From positions 50,528,077 to 50,592,076 of the forward strand of contig CM039211.1 in assembly GCA_008360975.2 (NCBI GenBank): a DNA stretch of 64,000 bases, given 5' to 3'. The first letter of the stretch is position 1; each line of letters opens with the position of its first letter. The notes beneath the pieces are model-generated. The model saw only the letters and a program-made list of their open reading frames with translations, searched no databases and was not told where the DNA came from. Source of the stretch: Lichenostomus cassidix. Its lineage: Eukaryota; Chordata; Aves; Passeriformes; Meliphagidae. Positions 51,138 through 61,671 of this stretch are shown here, in pieces. The position numbers and the translations under genes are program-made.

Positions 51138-52235
51138 ATCACAGAATCACAGAATCGTTTGGGGTGGAAGGGCCCTCAAAGATGATCTAATTCCAAACCC
51201 CTGCCACAGGCAGGGACACCTCCCACTAGACCAGGCTCTCCAGAGCTCCATCTGACCTAGCCTTGAACAGTTCCAGGGATGGGGCATCCACAACTTGTCC
51301 AGGCAACCTGTTCCAGTGTGCCATCATCCTCATACTGAAGGATTGATGGATCTAATGTCTAATCCTAACCTATCTTCTGTCAGTTTACAGCTATTCCCTC
51401 TTGTCCTATCACTACATGCCCTTGTAAAAAGTCCCTCTCCCGCTCTCTTGTAGTCCCTCTTTATGTACTGGATGGTATTCTAAAGTCTCCCAAGAGCCTT
51501 CTCTTTAGCAAACCCAACTCTCAGTTTTTCTTCATAGGAGAGATGTTCCTGCCCTGTGATCATCTCTATGGTTCTTCTCTGGACTAACTCCAACAAGCCC
51601 ATACCTTTCTTATGTTGGAGGTCCCAGTGCTCCAGGTGGGGTCCCACCAGAGCAGAGCAGAGGGGCAGAATCCCCTCCCTCTCCCTGATGGCCAGGCTGC
51701 TTTGGATGCAGCCCAGGACACGTTTGGCTTTCTGGGCCACAAGTGCTGATTGCTGGGTTGTTTCCAGCCTCTCATCCAGCAGCACCCCCAAGTTTTTTGC
51801 ATCAAATCTACTCTCAATCCATTCTCTACCTAGCCTGTATTTGTGCCTGGAATTGCCAGATGTAGGACTTTACATCTGACCCTGTTGAACTTCATGAAAT
51901 TTACATGGGCCCAGCTCTCAAGACTATCAGGGTCCCTCTGTATGGCATCCCTGCCCTCCAGTATATCAACTGCACCACACAGCCTGGTGTTGTTTGCAGC
52001 CTTGCTGAGAGTGCACTCGATCCCACTGTCCATGTCATCAACAAGTATGTTAAACAGGAACAGTCACAATACTAACCCCTGTGGAACTTCACACATCACT
52101 CATCTCCACTTAGATTTTGAGCCATAGGCTGCAACCCTTTGAGTGTGACCACACAGCTGATTCTTTATCCCTTGCGTGGTCCACCTATCAAATCCATGTC
52201 TCCCCAGTTTAGAGACAAGGATGTCAGGCAGGAAA
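51138..52235 (-). mobile_element. CR1-type LINE, about 1.1 kb, reverse-transcriptase remnant (antisense)
   Basis: The left end begins with the reversed 8-bp tail (atcacagaatcacagaatcg), the hallmark CR1 3' terminus, so the element lies on the minus strand. Two minus-strand frames encode adjacent pieces of the CR1 ORF2 C-terminal half: 51830-52033 (DSGIECTLSKAANN, GAVDILEGRDAIQRD) and 51480-51791 (GVLLDERLE, SALVAQKAKRVLGCIQSS, SALVGPHLEHW). In intact copies these are one frame carrying the FADD catalytic motif; here the equivalent reads KAANNT, so the catalytic Asp pair is lost. The element is truncated at its 5' end near 52235. Confidence 0.92.
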
Positions 52236-52239
52236 GAGT

Positions 52240-54335
52240 CCTTTACAACAGAAAGTGCAAAAGTAGCATCCCGTTTTTGGAGTATCTCTGCTTTTTACCT
52301 TTTACTAACCCTTTCTTGGCAGGTGATCAGACTGCCCTTGAGCCAGAACTTGATGTATGGGACTTTATCTCAATAAAAAAACTGGAGCACTGAGTGACAC
52401 ATGCACCTTTTCTTCTTCTCTTTTGCTCTCCTACATGCTCTCCTACAAAACTTACTTCTCTTCCAGGACCACATAACTGCAGTCATAGCTGTGTTCCATG
52501 TCCAAGTCAGCTTTATTAAACCCTACCTACCCCAGCACAAAACAGTGAAGCTGTAGGGTCTCTCTGTTCAGCTGCAGCAGAGATAGGCACAGCATGGCCA
52601 GGTGACATAGAGCAGATGAACCTGGTTTAGGATATCCAAGGTGAACAAAAGACAGTATCATTAAGATATTGTTCCTAGTAACTTTTATGCCATACAAATT
52701 TCCCACATTAATCAGTGCATATTCCGAATTTAAGTACAGTGTGTAATAAAGATCTACTGCAGCTGGCTCTAAGCCAAAGCAACATTGATGAGACAGTACT
52801 GGTAGGAAAGGACTTCTGCACAAAGTGCAGCAACACCAAATGAGGTCAGCTTCAGCCTTACTTGGCCAAGCTCAAAGGCGCGATGGATGAAACACCACTG
52901 CCTCCCCAGAGAGCTTGTTTCAGTGCTGCACTGAAGAAGTTACCAACCAGCCTGTTCTGATGTGCAGAGCACTAAAGTTCACAAGCTTTCTATTAGTCCA
53001 ATTCTTAAGCTTTTCAAAGTCTCTCTGAAGTTGTACCTGTAGGCATGTCACCATCTCTGACTAAATCGTACTGTCCATAAATTGGATATTTCATCACAAC
53101 AGACAAATGGCTCTCCTTTGAAACCACTGTCTGTGTTTGTTTAATGGGGACTTAGTTCAGAGTAAAATTAGGAGAAAGAGATGAAAACTTTTCCAGGGCC
53201 TGAACAATTTAATTAATCTTAAGTTTAACATTTTTTCAGTGATAGCAAGGAAGGAGGCAGAAACAAAACAAGAAGTACTCGAGAAATAATAATTTTATTA
53301 TTAATTTTATTATTAAACTCGAGATGTACCTGAGAAATAATAATTTTATTTCTTGTCTCTCTAAACATAGCTGCTTTGGCTTTTTTTGCCACTGGAAAAT
53401 TCTTTTAGTGTTCCTGTGCACTGAAAGCTGTAACAATCACAAAATTTCCTATTATCTTGTCATCTGTAATCAGTAAATTTGAATGTTAACTACACAGAAT
53501 ACAAATAACTATTAAGTGGGCATCTGATTTGCATGCATTTCTTCAGTGACAAATTACGGTAATATTTATATTGCCATATAAGCACAGCATGGAGAAACTC
53601 AGCAATAAACTATGTGCATGGAATCCTGGTATGGTTTGTAATCTGCACAAAATGTGCAGACAAGATTAATTGTTGTTGCCGTCATGCCTGTAGATCCACG
53701 TTCAGGTTGATGTTTCCCGGAACGAGAGACACTGATTCAGTGAGAGCATAGCACCACCTGCTGCCAAAGACATGACTTCAGAGGGGAGGAAAAAATCTTG
53801 TCATCTTTCCCCACAGTAGTTAGATTTAATTATATTTAAAACAAAACAAACAAAACAAACAAAAAACCCAACTGTACAAACTTTGCCATCTTTGATTATT
53901 AAAGAAATCTCCAACATATAAAATTTGCAAGGGCTCTGCCTCTCAGACATTTTGTGTACACTACTACTAGATGTTTCTAGGCCATTTCAATTATTCTGTC
54001 ACATTCAAATTCAGTGCTGACAAGGTGCTTCTCTAGAAAACACCCCTTTTAGAGCTTGTACACATGGGTGGTTTGGTCTAGTATAAACAAAGTAACATAG
54101 AATGATCTGTGTGTTCAATGTGTAATCTATTACAATGATGCAACAGATAAATGACTAAGATACTCTGACAGTAATTTAACCTCAAAAAAATGTACATTAT
54201 GTCCATGTGGGTCTGCCTTTGGTTCATAATACATTAACAGGTGTCTTTCTGTACCTCTCCTCTTCTTGATTCTCCAGTCTGCTCATGTGGATGTGCTCTG
54301 CTCTCCTGAGATCTTAGAAATCTGATGTCATCTCA
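52240..54335. other. Intergenic sequence with possible degenerate CR1
   Basis: No gene is recognised. A stretch at about 52830-53080 has faint CR1-like antisense words (agcttgtttcagtgctgcac, 'tctctctgaagttgtacctg') and may be a very old copy. A 19-bp repeat occurs twice at 53281-53299 and 53332-53350. A 17-A run lies at 54335-54351. Confidence 0.5.
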
Positions 54336-54381
54336 AAAAAAAAAAAAAAAAGCTGCCGTACAGTCAGGCATATTGGGGTTC

Positions 54382-55540
54382 TGTGGCAAGTTTTTGTTAG
54401 TGGGGCGTTACAGGGGCAGCCTCTGTGAGAAGCAGAAAGAAGCTTCCCCAATGTTCAAAAGAGCCAGTGCCAGCCAGCTCCAAGATGGACCCATCACTGG
54501 CCAAGGCTTATCCCACCAGTGAAAGTGGTAGGATAATGTTTATAAGGGAAAATCCCTCGTGCAACTGCAGCCTGAGAAAGAAGTGAGAATATGTGTGAGA
54601 AACAGCTCTGCAGATGCTAAGGCCAATGAAGGAGAGGGAAGGGGTGCCCCAGGTTCCCCTGTGGTGCAGACCATGGCAAGGCAGCTATGCAGCTTCAGCT
54701 GAGGCAGCCCAAGTTGGTCCACAGTGGATCAGATATACACCTGCAGCCCATGGAGGATTGCATGCTGGAGCAGGTGGATGCCCAAAGGAGCTGTGACCGC
54801 TGTGGGGACACCCAAGATGGAGCAGGCTCCTGGCAGGACCTGCCTGTGGAGAGGAGCCCATGTTGGAACAGGTTTGCTGGCAGGACTTGCAGTTCTGTGA
54901 GGACCCATGCTGAGGCAGTCAGTTCCTTAAGGACTGCACCTGTGGGAGAGGCCCATGCTGGAGTGGTTTGTGAATAACTGCAGCCTGTGGGAAGGGCTCA
55001 CATAGGAGAAGTTAATGGAGGACTTCCTCCTGTGGGAGGGAACTACACTGAAGTAGTAGAAGAGTGTGAGGAGCATTCATCTTGAGGAGGAAAGAATGGC
55101 AGAGACAATCTATGTTGAACTGACCACAAATCCATTTCTGTGACCCCCTGTGCTGCTCAGGGGTATGGGGCAAAGGAAATTGTGAGTGAAGCTGAATTCA
55201 GGAAGAAGGGAGTGATGGAGGAAGATGTTTCTAAGACTTGGTTTTATTTCTCATTCTGATTGGATTGGTATGAAATTAATTTTTCCTCAAGTCAAATTTG
55301 TTTTTCCCAGACAGTGACTGATTAACTCTCCCTGCCCTTATCGCAACCCATGAGCCTTTCATCCATCTTCTAGATGTCCTTGGCTGTGGTAGGAGCATTG
55401 GAACCAGATGATCTTTAAGGTCCATTCCAACACAAACCATTCTATGGTTCTATGATTTTCTGTGTCCTGTCCAGCTGAGAAGAGTGACAGAACAGTTTTG
55501 GTGGGCATCTGGCAGCGAGCCAGGGCCAACCCAATACACT
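54382..55540 (+). mobile_element. LTR-like interspersed repeat, probable solo LTR of a bird endogenous retrovirus
   Basis: This region has the look of a widespread bird repeat. It has a TATA-like 'gtttataaggg' at about 54538, many imperfect internal copies of a 'cccatgctggagca'-type phrase in the 54740-55040 segment, and a conserved right part (agtgtgaggagcattc, 'ggcagagacaatc', 'gtgactgattaactctccct', 'gtccagctgagaagag'). No gag, pol or env-like frame accompanies it, so a solo LTR is most likely. The family name and the exact ends are not certain. A short CR1 copy interrupts it near 55365-55460. Confidence 0.55.
55365..55460 (+). mobile_element. CR1 3' fragment nested in the LTR-like repeat
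   Basis: The bases 'ggaaccagatgatctttaag' and 'gtccattccaacacaaacca', followed by the tail ttctatggttctatga, are a CR1 3' terminus on the plus strand. The LTR-like sequence resumes directly after it (ctgtccagctgagaagag), so CR1 inserted after the LTR. Confidence 0.8.
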
Positions 55541-56160
55541 GAGCTTGGTCCACTTTCCAGAAGACAGAGCATCTAACTAGCAAGCTCAGTACCTGGTCTA
55601 TGTGCTATATCGCCTTGTCATGTTATCAGCTGGAGCTACGCTGGGATTCCGGATTTTATTTCCCCTGGGAAACAGCAAAGACGGGTGCTGTTTCCTAGGA
55701 TGCCCTGAATACTTAACAGCAGAAAACTTTTGAGGAAATTACTGTCTTGCATGGTTATCATAGTTATTTTGCACAGACAAAGTAGTGGTCCTGTCTGAGT
55801 CCCCTCTCACCATATGAGTTTTACCCACTATGTAGAGGTACAATGGAGCAGGTTAGAAGTTTTGCACTAAAACACCTTTTAGTAGCACACACTTCCAGGA
55901 CTGAGGGGATGCAGATGCAGAAAGTGAGACACATAAGAAGGGAGATTACAGTGTGTAATTGGGAAGAAGCCTGCCCAGAGGAAAGTCAAGAACAACTGGA
56001 GGTATTTTTAAGGACAACTGTATGTAGGCAGAACTACTTGAATATTTGGGCTGTAGTGGTAAAAGATCTGCTAATCTTCAGGGAAGTAGTCCTCAAAGTA
56101 AGAAATTCTTCTTCTGCTTAAATAGTCCTTCTTACTCTGTGCTCAAAATTGTTACTCTTT
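55540..56160. other. Short intergenic stretch, nothing recognised
   Basis: Non-coding sequence between two LTR-like regions. A 92-codon open frame at 55843-56121 shows no recognisable domain. Confidence 0.5.
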
Positions 56161-56680
56161 TGTTGACTACCTTGCTTCAGAAAGGAATAAGATGAAGGCA
56201 CCTTTAGAAAGAGACCACAAGAATCTACTTGTAGATTGGGCCAGGAACTTACAGACATGGAAGTTAACGGAAGAAACTATCAGTTCTAGAAAATGTTACT
56301 AATTGACATGGACAGCTGCTCAGCCAAGGCCATGTTAAATTGCTGAATTTAGAGAAAAATAACAAAGACTTAGTAGAATTATTAATAGTGTTTTCTTATA
56401 AAAGAAAAAAACAAAAAGGGGTACATACTAGAGATGGGGCATAGAGTAGGTGATTCAGGAAGTCTATACTTTCCCAGTACCTCAGCCAATAGGAAAAGGC
56501 AGAGGGTGATGCGGCCAGGAACTTAGGACAAAAAGGAGGCTGTGTTCCCCAACAATCTGAGAAGTCCAAGGGGAATGCCCCATGACCTCTTCCTTTATTT
56601 GAATAAAATTACTGGACTTCTCTGTCTCCTTTTTGGACTCAAACCTCTGGCACTGTGAATTTTTCCACACACTTCTAATC
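56160..56680 (+). mobile_element. Possible second solo LTR-like element
   Basis: The segment ends with a polyadenylation-like TTGAATAAAATTACTGG at about 56599-56615 and a C/T-rich R-U5-like sequence, with a TATA-like 'cttataaaag' upstream at about 56395. The arrangement resembles a U3-R-U5 structure, but no family was positively identified, the termini are unclear and no viral coding sequence is present. Confidence 0.35.
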
Positions 56681-57823
56681 CAGGACAGCTCTACCATGTC
56701 CTACTTGACAAATTGTGTATGCAGTGATGGCGAAATCACCTTGAGAAATCAGCAGGTAATGAACAGGCACAAATCATTACTCAAAACAGACTGTACAAGA
56801 GGCCTTACTCAGCCTTTTTCTCCCTCTGATATCTCATTGCAATTGCTGCAGACCAAAGAACCAGTGCTGATGAAACAAAAGACCCCAGAGTGACCTGTTT
56901 GGCAGCAGCATATCTCTATCAGAGTAAGAGACTTCATGAGTCTGGAGGCCCCAGGCTCAGAGGCAACACTGCTCCAGACCTCACCTTCACAGAATTCCCA
57001 GACATCTGTGAAACAAAAGAGACAAATCAACAAAAGACCATGAGGAGTTTTAGAGCCACCCAGTACCCTATAACCTTTCTGCATCTGGCATATTGCTAGC
57101 ACTTTCTCCCAACATGATTTTCAGACCTTCTAGGGGCTTAAGCACTGAAGCCACAGACCTGACTCAGTACTAGAATCATTCAGATTTCCTTCCATCCAAA
57201 CAACATAACAAATACTAAAACACTAGTCAGTCAGTGAGTCTGGCAGCCTAAACCACAATTCCCTTTACAAACCAATATGTGTATATTATATATGCTGTGT
57301 CCACAGTTTGCTTTCTAGCTGGTTTGCATACTTACACTAATCATGCATCTGGCATGTGCATCCATCCATTCACAAACTGTCCTTGTCATTGTTTGAAACA
57401 CTTTTAGGCTGGGAGCTTCCTTGAAGTTACATCAGTTAAACATCCTGTTTTCATTAGTTCTTGTCCCTAATTATGTATGTCAACATCGGTACCAACATTC
57501 TCAGTGTGTAGCTCACACACAGCTCATGTATAATCTTCCGTTTTGAAATTCTCTTCAGCCAACAAACACACTTGAAGTCAGATAATTCAAAACCCATAAT
57601 CCAGGCACTCATTGGTCACACACAGGATTTCTAGGCTGTTGAGGTTTCCAGGCCTCTAGATGTAGTAGATGCCTGGATACTCCTGATATATAAAAGACAT
57701 CCTTAAAAATATATCTGTTTGAAGTGGCCAGGATGAAAAAGAACGTATATGTGGAAAAATCTGGACATACAATAGGAGACTGTGTGTAAGCTAGGTTAGG
57801 AACTTACAGCGCAGCAAATTACT

Positions 57824-57894
57824 CCCTACTAGAAGTTTATTACATTTCCAAACTGCAGCCCCTACTAGAAGTTTATTTCATTTCCAAACTGCAG
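57824..57894. repeat. 36-bp tandem duplication
   Basis: Two adjacent copies of a 36-bp unit beginning ccctactagaagtttatt, at 57824 and 57860, differing at one base (a/t after 'gtttatt'). This implies a recent duplication. Confidence 0.9.
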
Positions 57895-59065
57895 AATCTT
57901 CACAATCTTTCCCTATACAAAATTAGCATCAGCAGCTATATGTAGTATGAAATTATCATCCTACCTTACTCAGTCACAACACCTCCATATAGGCAAGACC
58001 TTCATCTGAGATATCCTGTGCCATTTACCTAGCAAGTAAGCAGCTGCATGGAAAGATTCAGTCCTATCTGCAAAGGATATGTACTAATGATACTTACATG
58101 ATATATTCCACTATTCAGACAGTGGAACAGCAGAACTTATTACAACCCTGGTAAAAACATTCACTTGTGATTTGTCAGTTTCAGGAAACTTAGTAATTTA
58201 GCTTAGCTTGGAAATGCAGCAAATAAAATATCACCAGGTTTCCAAATAATAGGGAAGTCATACTTCTTACTAACAGCGGTAAATTTCTTTCAAAATTTAA
58301 TAGACAGACTTTAAGCACACTTCAAAAACCTCTCCATGAGACACTGATGTGCAATTCTCAGTCTGGTGTCAATTCACACCTTAGTTTACTGGGTAGAAAC
58401 ATTCCTGTATGTTGAACAGACTACAGCGACCACAAGATATTACTCAGCGGTAGTAAGTCACTGTTTCTTTTTTGCTGCTTTGTTATTTCTCAAATAAGAA
58501 GTAGAGTCAACTGCAGAGACTACACAGAACATTTCTTTCCACACCTGGAAACATTGCTGAGAGATCTCCTATCACTTAGAAGTGACTTCTGTAGCCACAG
58601 AAAAACTGCAAAAATGGAGAGCTACACAAATGGAAGAACTTACTCCTATAAAAGTTACTGATGTTTAGCCCTATTCCAACTTTTTGGTTAGCAAAGTGAA
58701 CTTTCGAGATTCCTAATGTCCAAAATTGATTTTGTTTTCATTCCTATTAACACAGGAATGTGTGAAGCAATCTACAATTCTGTTACAATTGTAGATTGTA
58801 ACAATTAACAATTCTGTTAAGGAGTTGAGATTGACTACATTTATCATGTTTTTTCACTGTAGCAATATTCTTCCTCTTTTCAGAAAGGGTTAGTCTGCAA
58901 CTAAATAACACATAATTTTCACCTTAGAGAATGGAAAAGCCATCTCTGGTAGAACCAGGGAATTCAAGCTCCTCATCTGAGTAACTTATGCTTGTACTTT
59001 TCAATTTTCCCACAAAAATGCGAAGTAGTACTTTAGTACACATTCAATAGGTATGTATAAGCTAT

Positions 59066-59101
59066 AAAACTACGTAACTCTTTAAAACTACGTAACTCTT
59101 T
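59066..59101. repeat. 18-bp perfect tandem duplication
   Basis: The unit aaaactacgtaactcttt occurs twice without a mismatch, at 59066-59083 and 59084-59101. Confidence 0.95.
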
Positions 59102-60224
59102 ACAAGCCTAGATAAAGGTACATTCCCATTCTAACACAGTTTACAATCTAGGCAAAAAGTCAGCCATAAAGACAGATCAAAATCCATTCGTCTCAGAAGC
59201 ACAACACCAAACTTACAGAACAGGAAGATTTCCACATTCAAGATTTTGAGTTGATACTGGAGTTCTTTTTTTTTTTTTTTTAGAGCATGAGGCACACACA
59301 CTGATGTCTTCTTTCATTGTAGCAGTTTCATCATTCTGCTGTGTTCAGTGGAAATCCCGATGAAATCACCTAGCCCCCAAAGAGAACCACTAGAAGACTG
59401 CAGCCTGCAGTCCAACCCTCTTCAATTCTGTGCATACTGTGAGCTTAGAACCAGTCCTCAGATTCAACATCAAACTGAGTTACGCCATAACACTTCAAAC
59501 CTAAGTGCCTGAAAATGCCAACGCAAACTCAGATTGTTTGCGGTTACCAAAGACACTACAATTAGGTTTCCTTAGAAAACAATGACAGCACATTTATATC
59601 TGACTACTCCACCCAGTAATTTTTAAATCCCAGAGGCCAAATTCAAGCAAAACTAGCAGAGATACAGATATCTCAAAGATACCAAGTTTCTACAATTTTG
59701 TCCAGTATACAAATGGGTAAAAGAAAAAAACAAAACTATATTCATGGACTTGCACAAGGAAAGACTATCTGATCACTTTATTGATCATCAGAAAATCCAC
59801 CCAGAGGGAAAAAAAAATACTTAATCAGTGTTTTGTCCACAGGATAATTATTTTAAAGAGAGATAATAAATTATTAGGTGAATATTTATTACATGACTAC
59901 TGAATAGGTGCACTTCACTGGTCTAAAACAGCCTTACTCTACAGAAGATGCAGCCACGGAAAACAACTGAAAGCAAAACTTCTCAGTGTATCTGTAGTAA
60001 CCAGGCCTTAGGGGTGGCCAGGCTGGTTCACACCCATCTGTAAACAGATTTATTGTAGTATCTTACAGTCCCCCTGGAACTTCAGCTATTTATCCTTACC
60101 CTCTCCTCTGAGAGCTTACTGATTTCTCAGATGTGTCAAAGAAACCTAAGAAATAGTCCATAATTCCTACGTATGTTTAAAAAGATGAACAGAGATAATT
60201 TCTGTCTAAAAAAATGAACAGTTG

Positions 60225-60455
60225 AACTCTGTCAGGCTTGGTGCTTTGACCGCTTCCCTGGGGAGCCTGGTGCAGAACCTTTTCCTGACAAATAACCTGA
60301 ACTTCTCCTGACTCAGCTTCACGCTGTTACCTCAAGTCCTGTCACTAGTTACCAGACTGAAGAGATCAGTCCGTGCCCCTCTGCTTCTCCTCGTCAGGAT
60401 GCTGAAGACCACAATGAGGTCTCCCCTCAGTCTCCTCCAAGCTGAACTAACCGTA
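60225..60455 (-). mobile_element. CR1-type LINE fragment (antisense)
   Basis: Words such as 'gaccgcttccctggggagcc', 'cagaaccttttcctgaca' and 'atgaggtctcccctcagtct' are the antisense of the CR1 ORF2 C-terminus. The minus-strand translation gives WRRLRGDLIVVFSILTRR and TDLFSLVTSDRT. It is truncated at both ends and sits immediately left of the HEXB promoter minisatellite. Confidence 0.85.
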
Positions 60456-60486
60456 GTGGGTCCTCCTACGGCGGTGCCTTGGGCGG

Positions 60487-61025
60487 GCTGACTTGGGCGG
60501 GCACTGAGGCTGACTTGGGCGGGCACTGAGGCTGCCGGGGGCGGGCACTGAGGCTGACTTAGGCGGGCACTGAGGCTGACTTGGGCGGGCACTGAGGCTG
60601 CCGGGGGCGGGCACTGAGGCTGACTTGGGCGGGCACTGAGGCCTGACTGCCGGGGGCGGGCACTGAGGCTACCGGGGGCGGGCACTGAGGCTGCCGGGGG
60701 CGGGCACTGAGGCTACCGGGGGCGGGCACTGAGGCTGCCGGGGGCGGGCACTGAGGCTACCGGGGGCGGGCACTGAGGCTGCCGGGGGCGGGCACTGAGG
60801 CTACCGGGGGCGGGCACTGAGGCTGCCGGGGGCGGGCACTGAGGCTACCGGGGGCGGGCACTGAGGCTGCCGGGGGCGGGCACTGAGGCTACCGGGGGCG
60901 GGCACTGAGGCTGCCGGGGGCGGGCACTGAGGCTACCGGGGGCGGGCACTGAGGCTGCCGGGGGCGGGCACTGAGGCTACCGGGGGCGGGCACTGAGGCT
61001 GCCGGGGGCGGGCACTGAGGCTGCC
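60487..61025. repeat. 22-bp GC-rich minisatellite, about 24 copies, with higher-order structure
   Basis: The unit is GGGCGGGCACTGAGGCT plus a 5-base linker. Reading the linker before each core, the first copies run ACTT-, ACTT-, GCCG-type twice (a 66-bp triplet), then a transitional part with an irregular copy near 60642, and then strictly alternating ACCG and GCCG types for about 16 copies (44-bp dimers) to the end. Nearly every copy contains a GGGCGGG GC box. The array ends about 100 bp before the HEXB start codon. Reading frames through it are artefacts. Confidence 0.95.
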
Positions 61026-61121
61026 GCGCCCGCGCTACCGACCCCGTGGTGGAGGAGGCGGAGTCGCGCTGCCCTGCGAGTGGAACGGGCGGGCTGAGGC
61101 AGCCGCTGGTGCTGCTATAGT

Positions 61122-61420
61122 ATGGGCAGAGCCATGGGGCTGGCTGGGCTGCTCCTGGGGATCGTCCTGGTGCCCGCCGTGCTGGTGAGCACCGGCCTCC
61201 ACCACGGCGCCCGGCGGACCGAGGCCGAGCCGGAGCCGGAGCCGTCCGCCTGGGAGCTGGCGGTGGACTCCTTCCCCGAGGACTCGCTGTGGCCGCTGCC
61301 CCAGTGGGTCCGCACGTCCCCCCGCCAGCTGCAGCTGGCGCCCAGCCGCTTCCAGCTGGTGCACGGCGCCGGCTCCTCGGCGGGGCCGGGCTGCGGGCTG
61401 CTGCAGGACGCCTTCCGCAG
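61122..61420 (+). CDS. HEXB: Beta-hexosaminidase subunit beta, exon 1
   Basis: This exon encodes residues 1-99 and two bases of codon 100. The protein belongs to glycoside hydrolase family 20; in lysosomes it forms HexA (with the alpha subunit) and HexB (homodimer), releasing terminal GlcNAc/GalNAc from gangliosides and glycoproteins. A hydrophobic signal segment (about residues 5-25, LAGLLLGIVLVPAVLVS) is followed by an acidic proline-rich stretch (EAEPEPEPS). Next comes the GH20 N-terminal domain signature LWPLPQWVR, LQLAPSRFQLVHG, AGPGCGLLQDAFRR, which parallels human HEXB LWPLP...LHLAPENF...GPSC...EEAFRR. Cys91 matches the conserved disulfide cysteine. Both ATGs (61122 and 61134) have good contexts; the first was chosen. 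The donor is CGCAG|GTGAGC at 61420/61421. HEXA was considered, but proximity to ENC1 supports HEXB. Confidence 0.93.
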
Positions 61421-61513
61421 GTGAGCGGCGGCGGGGCCGGGGGGCTGCAGCGGCGGCCCGGGGCCGGGAGCAGCCGCCTCAGGGCCCCGCCGGCGCCTGT
61501 GCTTTCCCGGCAG
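61421..61513 (+). other. HEXB: HEXB intron 1, 93 bp
   Basis: Bounded by donor GTGAGC and acceptor CTTTCCCGGCAG. It is very GC-rich and near the lower size limit for vertebrate introns. Joining the exons restores an Arg codon (AG|G) and continues the expected protein RRYYEYMFG, which supports the splice model. Confidence 0.85.
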
Positions 61514-61671
61514 GTACTACGAGTACATGTTCGGGCATTCCCGGCGGTGGGCGTGGGGCCGGAGGCCGCTGGGTGCCCGAGCGGAGCCCGAGCTGTTCCA
61601 GCTGCAGGTGGTGATCGAGGCGGAGGACCCCGGCTGTGACAGGCACCCGCAGCTCAGCTCCAGCGAGGCCT
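61514..61671 (+). CDS. HEXB: Beta-hexosaminidase subunit beta, exon 2
   Basis: A 158-bp exon encoding the rest of codon 100 to residue 152, plus one base. It reads YYEYMFGHSRRWAWG, then FQLQVVIEAEDPGCDRHPQ and LSSSEA. This parallels the human region YHGYIFG...QQLLVSI...SECDAFPNISSDES. Cys141 fits the partner of the Cys91 disulfide. The donor GCCT|GTGAGT at 61671/61672 leaves phase 1, as expected if the next exon completes a Tyr codon and continues TLLV as in other vertebrates. That exon is not in the window. There is no asparagine in exons 1-2, so the glycosylation sites known in this part of human HEXB are absent. Confidence 0.9.

Larger units (their letters stand above)
56690..60220. other. 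ENC1-HEXB intergenic region, right part
   Basis: AT-rich non-coding DNA. It contains a 36-bp tandem duplication at 57824-57894, a small inverted repeat at about 58782-58802, an 18-bp tandem duplication at 59066-59101 and a T16 run at 59266-59281. No exon or RNA gene is recognised. Confidence 0.6.

Noticed and set aside
51480..52033. Reverse-transcriptase-like peptides as a possible host gene
   Set aside because: They are broken pieces of a CR1 LINE with the 3' tail in place and the catalytic Asp pair lost; listed as a mobile element.
60332..60685. Minus-strand frame with repeated Pro/Ala/Ser/Gln-rich segments
   Set aside because: It is the translation of the 22-bp minisatellite fused to a CR1 fragment, not a gene.
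60487..61025. Regularly spaced direct repeats resembling a CRISPR array
   Set aside because: The repeats are contiguous with only 5-base linkers that are themselves repeated; there are no unique spacers and the genome is a vertebrate.
61122..61671. Assignment as HEXA rather than HEXB
   Set aside because: The peptide alone is similar to both, but LAP..F and the exon-2 ending, together with divergent ENC1 next door, fit HEXB.
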